Part shown: positions 54,268 through 64,000 of the stretch, piece by piece
Layout: the number at the start of each line of letters is the position of its first letter
Position numbering within the stretch: position 1 is the first letter of the stretch
NCBI RefSeq assembly: GCF_014268755.2
Contig: NZ_CP077093.1
Coordinates: 5,911,501 to 5,975,500, forward strand
DNA length: 64,000 nt
From: Pseudomonas vanderleydeniana
GTDB taxonomy: Bacteria > Pseudomonadota > Gammaproteobacteria > Pseudomonadales > Pseudomonadaceae
Reading direction: 5' to 3'
Notes under the pieces: generated by a model
Database searches by the model: none
The model's input: only the letters and a program-made list of their open reading frames with translations
What the model was told of the DNA's origin: nothing
Made by a program: the position numbers and the translations under genes

Positions 54268-55246
54268 ACAGGCTGACCAGCGCGTCCGGCAGGCCATGCA
54301 GCGGGTGCTGCTGGCCACGCTACCCGGCGCACTGGTGCTGTTCGGCCTCTATGGCTGGGGGGTTCTGATCAACCTGCTGCTGTGTTCGATCACCGCGCTA
54401 CTGAGCGAAGCGGTTGCCCTGCGGCTGCGCGCACGCGCAATCCAGCCCGCCCTCAAAGACGGCAGTGCGCTGGTCAGTGCCACCCTGCTGGGCCTGGCGC
54501 TTCCGCCCTACGCCCCCTGGTGGCTGGCGGTGTTTGCCAGCGCTGGCGCCCTGCTGGCGGGCAAGCACCTGTATGGCGGCATCGGCAGAAATCCCTTCAA
54601 CCCGGCCATGCTGGGGTACGCGTTGGCGCTGGTCAGCTTCCCGCAGCCGATGACTCACTGGCCGGCATCCCACGGCCTCGATCTGCTCGGCGGACTGCAA
54701 CAGGTGTTCGGCCTGCGCCTGCCAGGACAGCCGGATGCCTGGGCCCAGGCGACCGCCCTGGACAGCCTGCGGATCAACAAAAGCCTGACCATGGAAGAAC
54801 TGTTCGCCAGCAACGATGCTTTCGGACGCTGGGGTGGCAAGGGGACCGAGTGGGTCAACCTGGCCTTTCTCGCCGGCGGCCTGTATCTGCTGAAGCAGAA
54901 GGTTTTCAGTTGGCATGCCCCGGTCGGGATGCTCGCCAGCCTGTTCTTGATCAGCCTGTTGTGCTGGAACGGCAGCGGCTCGGACTCCCATGGTTCGCCG
55001 CTGTTTCATCTGCTCAGTGGCGCGACCCTGCTCGGTGCCTTCTTCATTGTCACCGAACCGGTCTCGGGGCCTACGAGCGCCAGGGCCCGACTGCTGTTCG
55101 GAACGGGTGTCGGTCTGCTCACCTACATCATCCGGACCTGGGGCAGCTACCCTGACGGCGTCGCCTTCGCGGTGCTGTTGATGAACCTGGCAGTCCCAGC
55201 CCTGGAGCGCTGGTCGCAGCCCCGGGTCGAGCGCAGCACCTCATGA
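54254..55246 (+). CDS. rnfD: RnfD-like membrane flavoprotein subunit
   Basis: A 330-residue NqrB/RnfD-type membrane protein. The covalent FMN threonine motif is present as SGATLLG near the C-terminal third. [17 protein letters not shown] is the second family motif. The start overlaps the rnfB stop by 14 bp; ATG 54254 is used, ATG 54248 is possible. It keeps what looks like a working flavin site although neighbouring subunits have lost key residues. Confidence 0.85.
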   Translation: MQSPEQADQRVRQAMQRVLLATLPGALVLFGLYGWGVLINLLLCSITALLSEAVALRLRARAIQPALKDGSALVSATLLGLALPPYAPWWLAVFASAGALLAGKHLYGGIGRNPFNPAMLGYALALVSFPQPMTHWPASHGLDLLGGLQQVFGLRLPGQPDAWAQATALDSLRINKSLTMEELFASNDAFGRWGGKGTEWVNLAFLAGGLYLLKQKVFSWHAPVGMLASLFLISLLCWNGSGSDSHGSPLFHLLSGATLLGAFFIVTEPVSGPTSARARLLFGTGVGLLTYIIRTWGSYPDGVAFAVLLMNLAVPALERWSQPRVERSTS

Positions 55247-55839
55247 GCAGGACCGGCTCGATACTGGCCCTGGCAGCCCTGGCCGCACTCATCGGCGGCC
55301 TGAGCTGGGAACTGCAGCAGCAGGCGGCACCACGCATCCTGGCGCAACAGCAGGCCATTGAGACACGCACGTTGGCCCAGGTGCTGCCAGCGGGCGAATA
55401 CCAACGCCAGTCGCTGGCCTTGAGCGCTACAGAGTTGCCCCATGGCAGCCTGGTCCAGGGCTACCGGATGCTTCGCCCAGGACAGCCGGCAGCCATCATC
55501 CTGCAGAGCAGAACCCGGGGTTACGGTGGCCCGCTCGAACTGCTGATCGGCATCGGCGCGAACGGTAGGCTGCTCGGGGTGAAAACCCTGTCCCATCAGG
55601 AAACCTCCGGTCTGGGCGCCAGGATCGCCGAAGAACACGGCTGGCTGAGTGTTTTTTTCGGCAAATCACGCACGGATACACCTGACACGGCATGGCATGT
55701 GAAAAAGGACGGCGGCCAGTTCGATCAGATGGCCGGCGCTACGATCACTTCGCGGGCAGCGGTCGATGCGATTCACGATGCCTTGCGCTACTTCGACGAA
55801 CACCGGGAACAACTGCTGGGAGAACCGGAGCATGAATAA
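55243..55839 (+). CDS. rnfG: RnfG-like periplasmic FMN subunit
   Basis: A 198-residue protein with one N-terminal membrane helix (ILALAALAALIGGLSWEL) and a periplasmic FMN-binding domain. The covalent FMN motif SGATxT reads AGATITS near residue 165, with the threonine kept. GIGANGRLLGVKTLSHQETSGLGARI matches the family core. It overlaps rnfD by 4 bp. Confidence 0.87.
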   Translation: MSRTGSILALAALAALIGGLSWELQQQAAPRILAQQQAIETRTLAQVLPAGEYQRQSLALSATELPHGSLVQGYRMLRPGQPAAIILQSRTRGYGGPLELLIGIGANGRLLGVKTLSHQETSGLGARIAEEHGWLSVFFGKSRTDTPDTAWHVKKDGGQFDQMAGATITSRAAVDAIHDALRYFDEHREQLLGEPEHE

Positions 55840-56437
55840 GGCGATGCTGCTGCCCGGCACACTGCTGCTCACGCCCCTGCTCGGAGCCAGCGACTCCCTG
55901 GTCAAGGCCGTCTCCCTGTGGCTGGCCAGCCTGCTGGTGGTCATGCTCTACGGTATGTCGAGCCGCGTGCTCACGCCCTGGCTCGACACCAGGCTGCAAT
56001 GGCCGGCACAAGTCATCCTCGCAGCGGGCAGCGCCAGCCTGGTCTCACTGGGCCTGCAGGCCTGGTCCTGGGAACTGCAACAGGCCCTGGATATCTACCC
56101 GGCCCTGCTCGGCGTGCAATGCCTGGCACTCTACCACCTGGGCTTTTTCCGCCAGGGCAGACTGAGAGACAATGTGCGGGTGTTGACCCGTTTCGGTGCC
56201 CTGCTGGCCTGCCTTGGCCTGTTGCGCGAACTGTTGACGGACGGGACGCTGTTTGCCCACCTGCAATGGTGGACCGGCTCCACGACCTCCGAACCGCTCA
56301 GGGTATTCGCCGCTGAAAGCGGCGTGCGCCTGGCCGGGCTGATCCCAGGCGCGTTTATCCTGCTTGGCCTGCTGCTGGCCGGGAAAAAAGCCTGGACCCT
56401 GCGTTCCACCTCACACCGAGTGCTTCAAAGGAAATGA
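55832..56437 (+). CDS. rnfE: RnfE-like membrane subunit
   Basis: A 201-residue protein with about six membrane segments, paralogous to RnfA. The first cluster motif (family LGLCP) reads LGASDS, so that Cys is lost. The second (TNC) reads GVQCLALYH, so one Cys is kept. C-terminal GAFILLGLLLAGKKA matches the family. It overlaps rnfG by 8 bp, and nth starts 7 bp after its stop. Confidence 0.8.
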   Translation: MNKAMLLPGTLLLTPLLGASDSLVKAVSLWLASLLVVMLYGMSSRVLTPWLDTRLQWPAQVILAAGSASLVSLGLQAWSWELQQALDIYPALLGVQCLALYHLGFFRQGRLRDNVRVLTRFGALLACLGLLRELLTDGTLFAHLQWWTGSTTSEPLRVFAAESGVRLAGLIPGAFILLGLLLAGKKAWTLRSTSHRVLQRK

Positions 56438-56444
56438 CTGCCCC

Positions 56445-57083
56445 ATGAATGCCGCCAAACGCCTGGAGATTTTCCGCCGGCTCCACGAAGACAATCCGGA
56501 ACCCAAGACCGAGCTGGCCTACACAACGCCGTTCGAGTTGCTGATTGCCGTGATTCTTTCCGCCCAGGCCACCGACGTGGGTGTGAACAAGGCGACGGCC
56601 CGGCTTTATCCGGTTGCCAACACCCCTGAAGCGATCTACGCGCTGGGAGTCGACGGGCTGTCCGAATACATCAAGACCATCGGCCTGTACAACAGCAAGG
56701 CAAAGAACGTCATCGAAACCTGCCGCCTGCTGATCGAGCTGCACGGAAGTGAAGTGCCGCAAACCCGCGAAGCGCTGGAGGCCCTGCCCGGGGTTGGCCG
56801 CAAGACGGCCAACGTGGTTCTCAACACGGCTTTTCGCCAGCCGACCATGGCCGTCGACACGCATATCTTCCGGGTCAGCAACCGTACGGGGCTGGCTCCC
56901 GGAAAGAATGTGCTGGAAGTGGAAAGGCAACTGCTGAAATTCGTGCCAAAACAATACCTGCTCGACTCCCATCATTGGCTGATCCTGCTCGGACGCTACG
57001 TCTGCCAGGCCCGCAGGCCGCGCTGTGGCAGCTGTCGGATAGAGGATCTGTGCGATTACAAGCACAAGACATCCGACGATTGA
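56445..57083 (+). CDS. nth: Endonuclease III
   Basis: A 212-residue DNA glycosylase/AP lyase for oxidised pyrimidines. The catalytic Lys120 (LPGVGRKTA) and Asp138 (VDTH) have the E. coli numbering. A C-terminal [4Fe-4S] cluster motif Cys-X6-Cys-X2-Cys-X5-Cys is in CQARRPRCGSCRIEDLC. Location at the end of the rnf cluster is the common gammaproteobacterial order. Confidence 0.96.
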   Translation: MNAAKRLEIFRRLHEDNPEPKTELAYTTPFELLIAVILSAQATDVGVNKATARLYPVANTPEAIYALGVDGLSEYIKTIGLYNSKAKNVIETCRLLIELHGSEVPQTREALEALPGVGRKTANVVLNTAFRQPTMAVDTHIFRVSNRTGLAPGKNVLEVERQLLKFVPKQYLLDSHHWLILLGRYVCQARRPRCGSCRIEDLCDYKHKTSDD

Positions 57084-57190
57084 GCCTCCATTAACATTAT
57101 TGATAAGTCGATTGAAAAAATCTTTTTTACCCAACTCGTAATTGTCGATATAAGGAGCGCCAACGGCAGTCTTAGCCCGGAGTTGACTTT

Positions 57191-57370
57191 ATGAGTACCG
57201 ATAAAGAAGCGCTGGATATAGAGGACGACCTGGCACAGGTCGATTCGGACGAAACGGAACCTCAAGTAGAGGTGGCGAAGACCAATCTGAGCAAGCGTCG
57301 CACCATCGACAACCTGCTGGAAGAACGCCGCCTGCAGAAGCAGTTGGCTGACTACGATTTCGACCTGTAA
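57191..57370 (+). CDS. PA3496-family small protein
   Basis: A 59-residue acidic-then-basic protein: MSTDKEALDIEDDLAQVDSD at the start, then SKRRTIDNLLEERRLQKQL and the end ADYDFDL. It matches the small conserved protein found after nth in pseudomonads (PA3496 family, linked by annotation to envelope integrity; I know of no proven role). CGGAG lies 8 bp before the ATG and a terminator follows. Confidence 0.85.
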   Translation: MSTDKEALDIEDDLAQVDSDETEPQVEVAKTNLSKRRTIDNLLEERRLQKQLADYDFDL

Positions 57371-57383
57371 GTGATCCCCCATC

Positions 57384-57408
57384 AAAAGCCTCCTGTACGG
57401 AGGCTTTT
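57384..57408 (+). terminator. Intrinsic terminator after the PA3496-family gene
   Basis: Stem AAAGCCTCC / GGAGGCTTT with a short loop and a TTTTT tail, 14 bp after the stop. It ends the rnf-nth transcription unit. Confidence 0.9.
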
Positions 57409-57487
57409 TGGCTATGACGCCAGGCTTTTCGCCCAGCCTTCATATCCAGGCCTTGCCAACACACCCCACTCTACATCCGAACGATAC

Positions 57488-58114
57488 TCAAACCAGGCCA
57501 TTGCGCTGGGCGAGTTCGATCAGGTCGACCAGTGAGCGGGCATTCAACTTCAGCAACAAGCGGGTTTTATAGGTACTCACGGTCTTGTTGCTCAGGAACA
57601 TGCCATCGGCAATTTCCTTGTTGCTTTTCCCCCGGGCCAGTTGCTGCAGCACCATCATCTCGCGGCCGGAAAGCCGGTTGACCATGTCCGCCTCGCTGGC
57701 GTTGCCCATGCTGGAACGCACGGTATGCAAGGCCTGGTTGGGGAAGTAACTGTAGCCGGAGAGTACTGCCTTGATGGCGCTGAGCATCTCGGTAAGATCC
57801 TGCTGCTTGCATACATAACCGGCAGCCCCCGCCTGCATGCAACGCATGGAGAAATGACCGGGAGCTTGCGAGGTCAGTACCAGCACCTTGAAAGACAGCC
57901 CCATGGAAGTTAGGCGGGCAATCACTTCGAGCCCGTCCAGCTTGGGAATTCCTATATCGAGTATAACAATGTCTGGCGTGTGCTCTCGCGCCAGTTGCAA
58001 GGCGTCCACGCCGTTATCCGTCTCCGCGATGACTTCGTAGCCATGCCGTTCCATCAGCATACGTACGGCAAGACGAATGACGGGATGATCATCCACGATC
58101 AGCACTTTATTCAT
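57488..58114 (-). CDS. NarL-family response regulator (BvgA/EvgA/RocA-type)
   Basis: A 208-residue regulator. The receiver has VDDHP, the phospho-acceptor Asp53 (ILDIGIPKLDG) and a conserved Lys (VCKQQDL). A LuxR-type HTH follows (LSGREMMVLQQLARGKSNKEIADGMFLSNKTVSTYKTRL by pattern). The N-terminus resembles P. aeruginosa RocA-type regulators. No kinase gene is adjacent, so it is an orphan here. The ATG at 58114 starts the conserved MNKVLIVDD. Confidence 0.88.
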   Translation of the reverse strand: MNKVLIVDDHPVIRLAVRMLMERHGYEVIAETDNGVDALQLAREHTPDIVILDIGIPKLDGLEVIARLTSMGLSFKVLVLTSQAPGHFSMRCMQAGAAGYVCKQQDLTEMLSAIKAVLSGYSYFPNQALHTVRSSMGNASEADMVNRLSGREMMVLQQLARGKSNKEIADGMFLSNKTVSTYKTRLLLKLNARSLVDLIELAQRNGLV

Positions 58115-58891
58115 GGGCAAGTCCAAATTTCGCTGTTCGAATTTTCAGAATCAGCACAATAGCCTAGTCACAACCTCCTGGGCATAGCGCCTACCCCGGG
58201 CAGTACCAGCCAAAGACCTTCCCTACAAACAACAAGGAATTGCCCTACAAAAAAAGCACCACAAGAAAAGTACTGTTTCGGGAAATCGGTGATGATGACA
58301 ACTGACAACAGCCCGGACTTTTCAGCGTCATTACCCTCCGCCCTGCTACATGAAAGATGCCTCATGCAGCAGTAGAAGGTGTAGATAAACAAGTTAAACA
58401 GACATCCGTTCACGACACCTTGCTCATCACACACCAACCTTAGAGATGCCAGGCAGTGAATGTCTAGCGGCTTTATGCAACAAGAAATAACCCAACAACC
58501 GCGCCAACCCTGTACGCAGCGCCCACGCCAGGGGCATGACAGGTGGGGCCATGCTCCACGCCGAAAGGTCACTACGTGCGCCCTTATCATTTCATTACAC
58601 CAGATCGGCAAAAAAAAGCTTACCTACCCGGGTTCAAGGCGATCACCCAAGGCAACCAGGCCATAAAAATCAATCAACAAAATTAAACCACCAAAACTTC
58701 AAGAAACGTACTACGCAACACAAAGAACACTTACCAGAACAACAAAATCACCAAACCCCAGATAAATATGAAAAGCATGCAGCAGGCTTTCCCCTTGCAG
58801 ACAAAAAACACTCCCGCTAGCGTCATTTCCAGACAGGAAGCATTTCAGCCTGGCCTCCTTGCACATGAAACCCCATTACAGGCTATATACC
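58115..58891. other. Long AT-rich intergenic region
   Basis: About 780 bp with no supported gene. The stretch from about 58600 is markedly AT- and A-rich on the plus strand, unlike the surrounding chromosome. Open frames exist on both strands but have odd composition and no ribosome sites. It may contain regulatory RNA or the remains of acquired DNA. Confidence 0.4.
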
Positions 58892-59431
58892 ATGAAACGC
58901 CAAAAGATAAACAAAGAGAATAACCACTGTAAACCTCACACCCTGGAACTGGCCATCAACGAATTCGTCAAGCGGGGCGGAATCATTGAGACCAGCAGCC
59001 AGAAGGAGCCAAGCCGAAACAACTGCAAAAAATCGGAAGTTACAGAAAAAACAACTGAGACAATGGAGGACTACACACAAAAAGTTGAACTACTGAAAGA
59101 CCTGATAACCAAGGGAGCTGGAATCTACGCCCTGCAGTATTCACTGAAGATGAACAAGGATGAGATAAAACGGATGGCCCGGGAACAAGGGCTGAAGATC
59201 ACTCATCGACGCCCGCTATGCCCTGCCAGGAAATACCGCCCTCTACAGCCGGTATCGGCCGACACCCGGGATGACGACGTGATCGCCGGGCACGCCATGC
59301 ACTACGCGGCATTGGGCTACACGGCCCCGGAAATTGCACAGACGCTGGAGTTGAGCGTGCGCCAGGTATGGGAGCTGGCGAGGACCTACCGATTCGAACT
59401 GCGACACCGACGAGAGGGACGCATGGATTGA
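58892..59431 (+). CDS. HTH-like orphan protein of unknown function
   Basis: A 179-residue basic protein. The N-terminal 60 residues are Lys/Asn/Glu rich from AT-rich codons. Two helix-turn-helix-like segments follow: YALQYSLKMNKDEIKRMAREQG and YTAPEIAQTLELSVRQVWELAR. The second half has normal high GC, so the gene is compositionally two-part. No family is recognised; a DNA-binding regulator is plausible. The start is uncertain (ATG 58892 with a weak AGG site, or ATG 58865). Confidence 0.5.
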   Translation: MKRQKINKENNHCKPHTLELAINEFVKRGGIIETSSQKEPSRNNCKKSEVTEKTTETMEDYTQKVELLKDLITKGAGIYALQYSLKMNKDEIKRMAREQGLKITHRRPLCPARKYRPLQPVSADTRDDDVIAGHAMHYAALGYTAPEIAQTLELSVRQVWELARTYRFELRHRREGRMD

Positions 59432-59533
59432 GCACGCAAGCCTCCAGGCCTCAGCCAGGACAGCTCTACCGCCCAGGTGCCAGTCGCCCAAAACGAGAAC
59501 CTGCCCAACGGGACGCCGTCCCGTTCACGGCTG

Positions 59534-59561
59534 AAAAAAAAACCCGGCCTGAGGGCCGGGT
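59534..59561 (-). terminator. Intrinsic terminator of argG (minus strand)
   Basis: On the minus strand, stem ACCCGGCC / GGCCGGGT with a 4-base loop is followed by nine T residues. It lies 22 bp after the argG stop. Confidence 0.88.
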
Positions 59562-59582
59562 CCTTTTCACGCAAGCACAGGA

Positions 59583-60800
<1,218 letters not shown>

Positions 60801-60930
60801 GCCATCACTCCACGGGGGGTTGTACGGAAAGGGCCGATTCTACCGGCCAACCACGTGGATTTACAGAGGCGCGACAGCGAAGGACGTCAAAGCGACAGAT
60901 AATGTCGGGAGGGCGACGAGAACAGCCGTT

Positions 60931-61896
60931 TCAGGATGTCCTCGCCGCGCTGCCAGCCGCTGCGGTCGGCGCCGGCTTCTCGGCAGGCTTCTGGGGAGCC
61001 GGTGCAGAGGGAGCCGTTGCAGCGGGAGCCGGTGCGGGAGGCGCCTCCGGGGCGCGCTCGAGATGGATGTTGACCCGGCGGTTCTTCGCCCGGTTGGCCG
61101 GATTGGTATTGGGTACCAGCGGATAGCGCTCGCCATGGAAGCGCATGACGATCTGCGATTCCGGAATACCGGCGGCCTTGAAGAAATCCATGACCGCCAG
61201 CGCGCGCCGGCGCGACAGGTCGCGGTTGGTCAGGCGGTTGCCGCTGTTGTCGGAATGCCCGTCGAGTTCGATGTGGTTGACGGTCGGGTCCGCCTTCATG
61301 AAGTCCAGCATTCCCTGCAACTGGACCTTGGCCTGCGCGTTGAGCTCGATGCCACCATCCGGAAAACCGATCTCGGCCTGCTTGATCTGTTCGAAATTCT
61401 TCGGCAGCAGCTTGGCGGTGCAGCTCTGGAAGTCGCTGTAGGCCTGGTTGAATTTCACCGGCAGCAGGCGCACTTCGGAAACGCCGCCTTCGCGCGAATA
61501 GTGACGTATCAGCGGGCTACGCCCCTCGAGCAGACCGTGGAACAGGCCACCGGCCTGGCCCTGGGAACTGTTGAACAGCACGTCGCCATTGTTGATTTTG
61601 ACCGTGCCCAGGTTGATGTCACCACGCCCGGGCTGCCAGGGTGCCGCAGCGGCCAACAGAGTTGCCGAACCACCGCCGAGCACGTGATTGTTCGACTTGA
61701 GCCGGAAAATCGCCTGCTCGCCCGCACGCCGCACGAACTCGCCGGCACCGAAGTCGGTGATCGGCTGAGTCAGCCGACACTCGAATTTGTCCCCTTCCAC
61801 CTTCCACTCGATGCTCTCCAGACGAGTCTGGAAAGTCAACGCCATGGCCGGCAGGCTGGCAAACATACTGAGCAGGGCTAAATAACGCTGGCGCAC
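60931..61896 (-). CDS. motY: Flagellar stator-associated protein MotY
   Basis: A 321-residue exported protein with signal peptide (RQRYLALLSMFASLPAMA). Residues about 20-165 are the MotY-specific N-terminal domain that binds the flagellar basal body. Residues about 170-285 are an OmpA-like peptidoglycan-binding domain (HIELDGHSDNSGNRLTNRDLS, then NRAKNRRVNIHLE). A Pro/Ala tail follows. It supports the MotCD stator in pseudomonads. The location between argG and pyrC is as in P. aeruginosa. GTG 61896 with GGAG 6 bp upstream is preferred to TTG 61908. Confidence 0.88.
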   Translation of the reverse strand: MRQRYLALLSMFASLPAMALTFQTRLESIEWKVEGDKFECRLTQPITDFGAGEFVRRAGEQAIFRLKSNNHVLGGGSATLLAAAAPWQPGRGDINLGTVKINNGDVLFNSSQGQAGGLFHGLLEGRSPLIRHYSREGGVSEVRLLPVKFNQAYSDFQSCTAKLLPKNFEQIKQAEIGFPDGGIELNAQAKVQLQGMLDFMKADPTVNHIELDGHSDNSGNRLTNRDLSRRRALAVMDFFKAAGIPESQIVMRFHGERYPLVPNTNPANRAKNRRVNIHLERAPEAPPAPAPAATAPSAPAPQKPAEKPAPTAAAGSAARTS

Positions 61897-62052
61897 GGGA
61901 GGCTCCAATGGTTCTACGGCTGTGAGACTGGCGTACGACTTCTACACCATGCTTTCGGGATATCGGTTGCATCCGGCAAAACTTGATAGCGAGTGCCTGA
62001 GAGAGTCTTTTCCGGTAGCATTCCCCTGAGTTCGACCCGCCTGGAATCCCCA

Positions 62053-63099
62053 ATGTCCGACCGCCTGACCCTGCTGCGTCCCGACGACTGGCATATCCAT
62101 CTTCGCGATGGTGCTGCGTTACCCCACACTGTTGCGGATGTTGCGCGCACCTTTGGTCGCGCCATCATCATGCCAAACCTGGTGCCTCCAGTACGCAACG
62201 CCGCCGAAGCCGACGCCTATCGCCAGCGCATTCTCGCGGCGCGGCCGGCCGGCAGCCGTTTCGAACCGCTGATGGTGCTCTACCTCACCGACCGTACCCA
62301 ACCCGAGGAAATCCGCGCGGCCAAGGCCAGTGGTTTCGTCTACGCGGCCAAGCTGTATCCGGCCGGCGCGACTACCAACTCGGACTCCGGCGTGACCAGC
62401 GTCGACAAAATCTTTGCCGTCCTGGAAACCATGGCCGAAGTCGGCATGCCACTGCTGGTGCACGGTGAAGTGACCCGCAGCGAAGTCGACGTGTTCGACC
62501 GCGAGAAGCAGTTCATCGACGAACACATGCGTCGTGTGGTCGAGCGCTTCCCGACACTGAAGGTCGTGTTCGAGCACATCACCACGGCCGATGCGGTCCA
62601 GTTCGTCAACGAGGCCTCGACCAACGTCGGCGCGACCATCACCGCTCATCACCTGCTGTACAACCGCAACCACATGTTGGTGGGTGGCATCCGGCCGCAT
62701 TTCTACTGCCTGCCGATCCTCAAGCGCAACACGCACCAGTCGGCCCTGCTCGACGCCGCCACCAGCGGCAGCGAGAAGTTCTTCCTCGGGACCGACTCGG
62801 CGCCCCACGCCCAGCACGCCAAGGAAGCGGCCTGCGGCTGCGCCGGCTGCTACACCGCCTATGCGGCCATCGAGCTGTATGCCGAGGCATTCGAGCAGCG
62901 CAATGCCCTGGACAAGCTCGAAGGCTTCGCCAGCCTGCATGGCCCGCGCTTCTACGGCCTGGCACCGAACAGCGAGCGCATCACCCTGGTTCGCGAAGAG
63001 TGGACCGCCCCCGCCAGCCTGCCGTTTGGCGAACTGTCCGTAATCCCGCTGCGCGCCGGTGAGAAACTGCGCTGGCGCCTGCTGGAGGAAACCCTGTGA
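62053..63099 (+). CDS. pyrC: Dihydroorotase
   Basis: A 348-residue zinc amidohydrolase of pyrimidine synthesis. Metal ligands are His14 and His16 (WHIHLRDG), the carbamylated lysine is Lys100 ([11 protein letters not shown]), and further ligands lie in LVHGE, FEHITT and the catalytic GTDSAPH. The ATG at 62053 begins the conserved [14 protein letters not shown]. The stop overlaps the rnt start. Confidence 0.96.
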   Translation: MSDRLTLLRPDDWHIHLRDGAALPHTVADVARTFGRAIIMPNLVPPVRNAAEADAYRQRILAARPAGSRFEPLMVLYLTDRTQPEEIRAAKASGFVYAAKLYPAGATTNSDSGVTSVDKIFAVLETMAEVGMPLLVHGEVTRSEVDVFDREKQFIDEHMRRVVERFPTLKVVFEHITTADAVQFVNEASTNVGATITAHHLLYNRNHMLVGGIRPHFYCLPILKRNTHQSALLDAATSGSEKFFLGTDSAPHAQHAKEAACGCAGCYTAYAAIELYAEAFEQRNALDKLEGFASLHGPRFYGLAPNSERITLVREEWTAPASLPFGELSVIPLRAGEKLRWRLLEETL

Positions 63100-63773
63100 G
63101 TGATGATCATTTCGACGACGAACTGGAAGGCAACGGTACCTCGGGCGGCCCTCGCCACCCGATGGCCGCGCGCTTTCGCGGCTATCTGCCGGTCGTCGTC
63201 GACGTAGAGACCGGCGGTTTCAACGCCGCTACCGACGCCCTGCTGGAAATCGCCGCGACCACCATCGGCATGGACGAAGATGGCTTCGTGTTCCCCGAGC
63301 ACACCTACTTCTTCCGGGTCGAGCCGTTCGAAGGCGCCAACATCGAGGCCGCCGCCCTGGAGTTCACCGGGATCAAGCTCGACCACCCGCTGCGCATGGC
63401 CGTCAGCGAGGAAACCGCGCTGACCGACATCTTCCGCGGCATCCGCAAGGCGCTCAAGGCCAACGGCTGCAAGCGGGCGATCCTGGTCGGGCACAACAGC
63501 AGCTTCGACCTCGGCTTCCTCAACGCGGCCGTGGCGCGCCTGGACATGAAGCGCAACCCGTTCCATCCGTTCTCCAGCTTCGACACCGCCAGCCTGGCCG
63601 GCCTCGCCTACGGCCAGACCGTCCTGGCCAAGGCCTGCCAGGCCGCCGGTATCGACTTCGATGGTCGCGAAGCCCACTCGGCGCGCTATGACACCGAAAA
63701 GACCGCCGAGCTGTTCTGTGGCATCGTCAACCGCTGGAAGGAAATGGGCGGCTGGGAAGACTTCAACGACTGA
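63096..63773 (+). CDS. rnt: Ribonuclease T
   Basis: A 225-residue DEDDh exonuclease that trims the 3' ends of tRNA and other stable RNAs. Exo [12 protein letters not shown], Exo [16 protein letters not shown] and Exo [17 protein letters not shown] are present. The GTG start overlaps the pyrC stop (GTGA), so the two are translationally coupled. A bidirectional terminator follows. Confidence 0.96.
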   Translation: MSDDHFDDELEGNGTSGGPRHPMAARFRGYLPVVVDVETGGFNAATDALLEIAATTIGMDEDGFVFPEHTYFFRVEPFEGANIEAAALEFTGIKLDHPLRMAVSEETALTDIFRGIRKALKANGCKRAILVGHNSSFDLGFLNAAVARLDMKRNPFHPFSSFDTASLAGLAYGQTVLAKACQAAGIDFDGREAHSARYDTEKTAELFCGIVNRWKEMGGWEDFND

Positions 63774-63801
63774 TCCTGCTCGCCTAAATCGCGCCCATGA
63801 A

Positions 63802-63827
63802 AAAACCGGCCTGAGGCCGGTTTTTTT
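63802..63827. terminator. Bidirectional terminator between rnt and the peroxiredoxin gene
   Basis: Stem AAAACCGGCC / GGCCGGTTTT with a 3-base loop, flanked by A and T runs that serve the two convergent genes. Confidence 0.92.
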
Positions 63828-63844
63828 GTCCGTGAAACGACGGC

Positions 63845-64000
63845 TTACAGCTTGCCGGCGTTCTCGGTCAGGTAGGCTGCAACGCCTTCTGGCGAAGCGT
63901 TCATGCCCTTGTCGCCTTTTTTCCAGTTGGCAGGGCAGACTTCGCCGTGCTCTTCGTGGAACTGCAGCGCGTCGACCAGACGGATCAGCTCTTCCATGTT
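63845..64000 (-). CDS. 2-Cys peroxiredoxin (AhpC/TSA family), C-terminal part
   Basis: The last 51 residues of a peroxiredoxin, cut by the window edge. It reads [20 protein letters not shown], then [13 protein letters not shown], and ends YLTENAGKL. The Val-Cys-Pro-Ala-Asn-Trp motif holds the resolving cysteine of typical 2-Cys enzymes that reduce hydrogen and organic peroxides. Its place next to rnt is as in P. aeruginosa. Confidence 0.92.
   Translation of the reverse strand, partial: NMEELIRLVDALQFHEEHGEVCPANWKKGDKGMNASPEGVAAYLTENAGKL

Noticed and set aside
58168..58820. Open frames on both strands in the AT-rich gap (147 and 94 codons)
   Set aside because: Unlikely compositions (Cys/Trp-rich or Gln/His/Lys-rich), no ribosome sites and no similarity I can recognise.

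Overview
The window is a high-GC gammaproteobacterial chromosome segment that reads as Pseudomonas, most likely the P. fluorescens group. The evidence is gene-level: near-identical matches in my memory to P. aeruginosa RhlG, QuiP, PheC, PiuC and MotY, gene neighbourhoods that follow P. aeruginosa (pdxH-OmpA-esterase-dinG; dcd-apbC-metG-rnf-nth; argG-motY-pyrC-rnt-peroxiredoxin), and Pseudomonas-type REP palindromes between operons. I see no rRNA, tRNA or CRISPR array.

Layout. 1-7480: end of rimO, a YjaB-like acetyltransferase, a degenerate RsuA-type pseudouridine synthase, a YehS-type protein, rhlG, a Cds1-like PLP enzyme, nhaA, a SlyB-type lipoprotein and a small membrane protein. 7634-17910: a mostly minus-strand block (pdxH, an OmpA lipoprotein, a serine esterase, a secreted glycoside hydrolase, dinG), then a CopD-like membrane protein, a collagen-like secreted protein with a DUF1145 membrane protein, and a DUF6231 methyltransferase-like gene.

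17888-25786 is a genomic island of about 7.9 kb in the 3' end of the DUF6231 gene. Its borders are a 21-bp direct repeat (17867-17887 and 25766-25786). It encodes a tyrosine integrase, an AT-hook protein, a KilA-N protein, a Pin-type serine recombinase, a large AT-richer SIR2-wHTH-PIN protein and a small ORF. The SIR2-PIN protein is the strongest candidate here for an undescribed (probably anti-phage) system. TGTCACCA repeats near both ends look like integrase arm sites.

25815-31480: ychJ (now cut off from its former upstream partner), a hypothetical gene, a LEA-type lipoprotein, a His-rich SEC-C protein, a complete IS256-family element (27803-29180, 8-bp target duplication) inside a 39-bp tandem repeat, and an OmpR-type two-component system. 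31676-37993 is a siderophore uptake locus: TonB receptor, PiuC hydroxylase, binding protein, permease and ATPase. 38295-46128: an isochorismatase-fold hydrolase, the quorum-quenching acylase quiP, and a basic amino-acid ABC transporter operon with an AotO-like deacylase.

46260-57370: pheC, a small Pro-rich protein, dcd, a cold-shock protein, apbC, metG, then an unusual Rnf cluster (rnfA, B, D, G, E, nth). It has no rnfC, RnfB has no membrane anchor and carries a long helical tail, and most cluster cysteines of RnfA/RnfE are missing. 57488-64000: a NarL-type regulator, an AT-rich gap with an HTH-like orphan, argG, motY, pyrC-rnt and the end of a 2-Cys peroxiredoxin gene.
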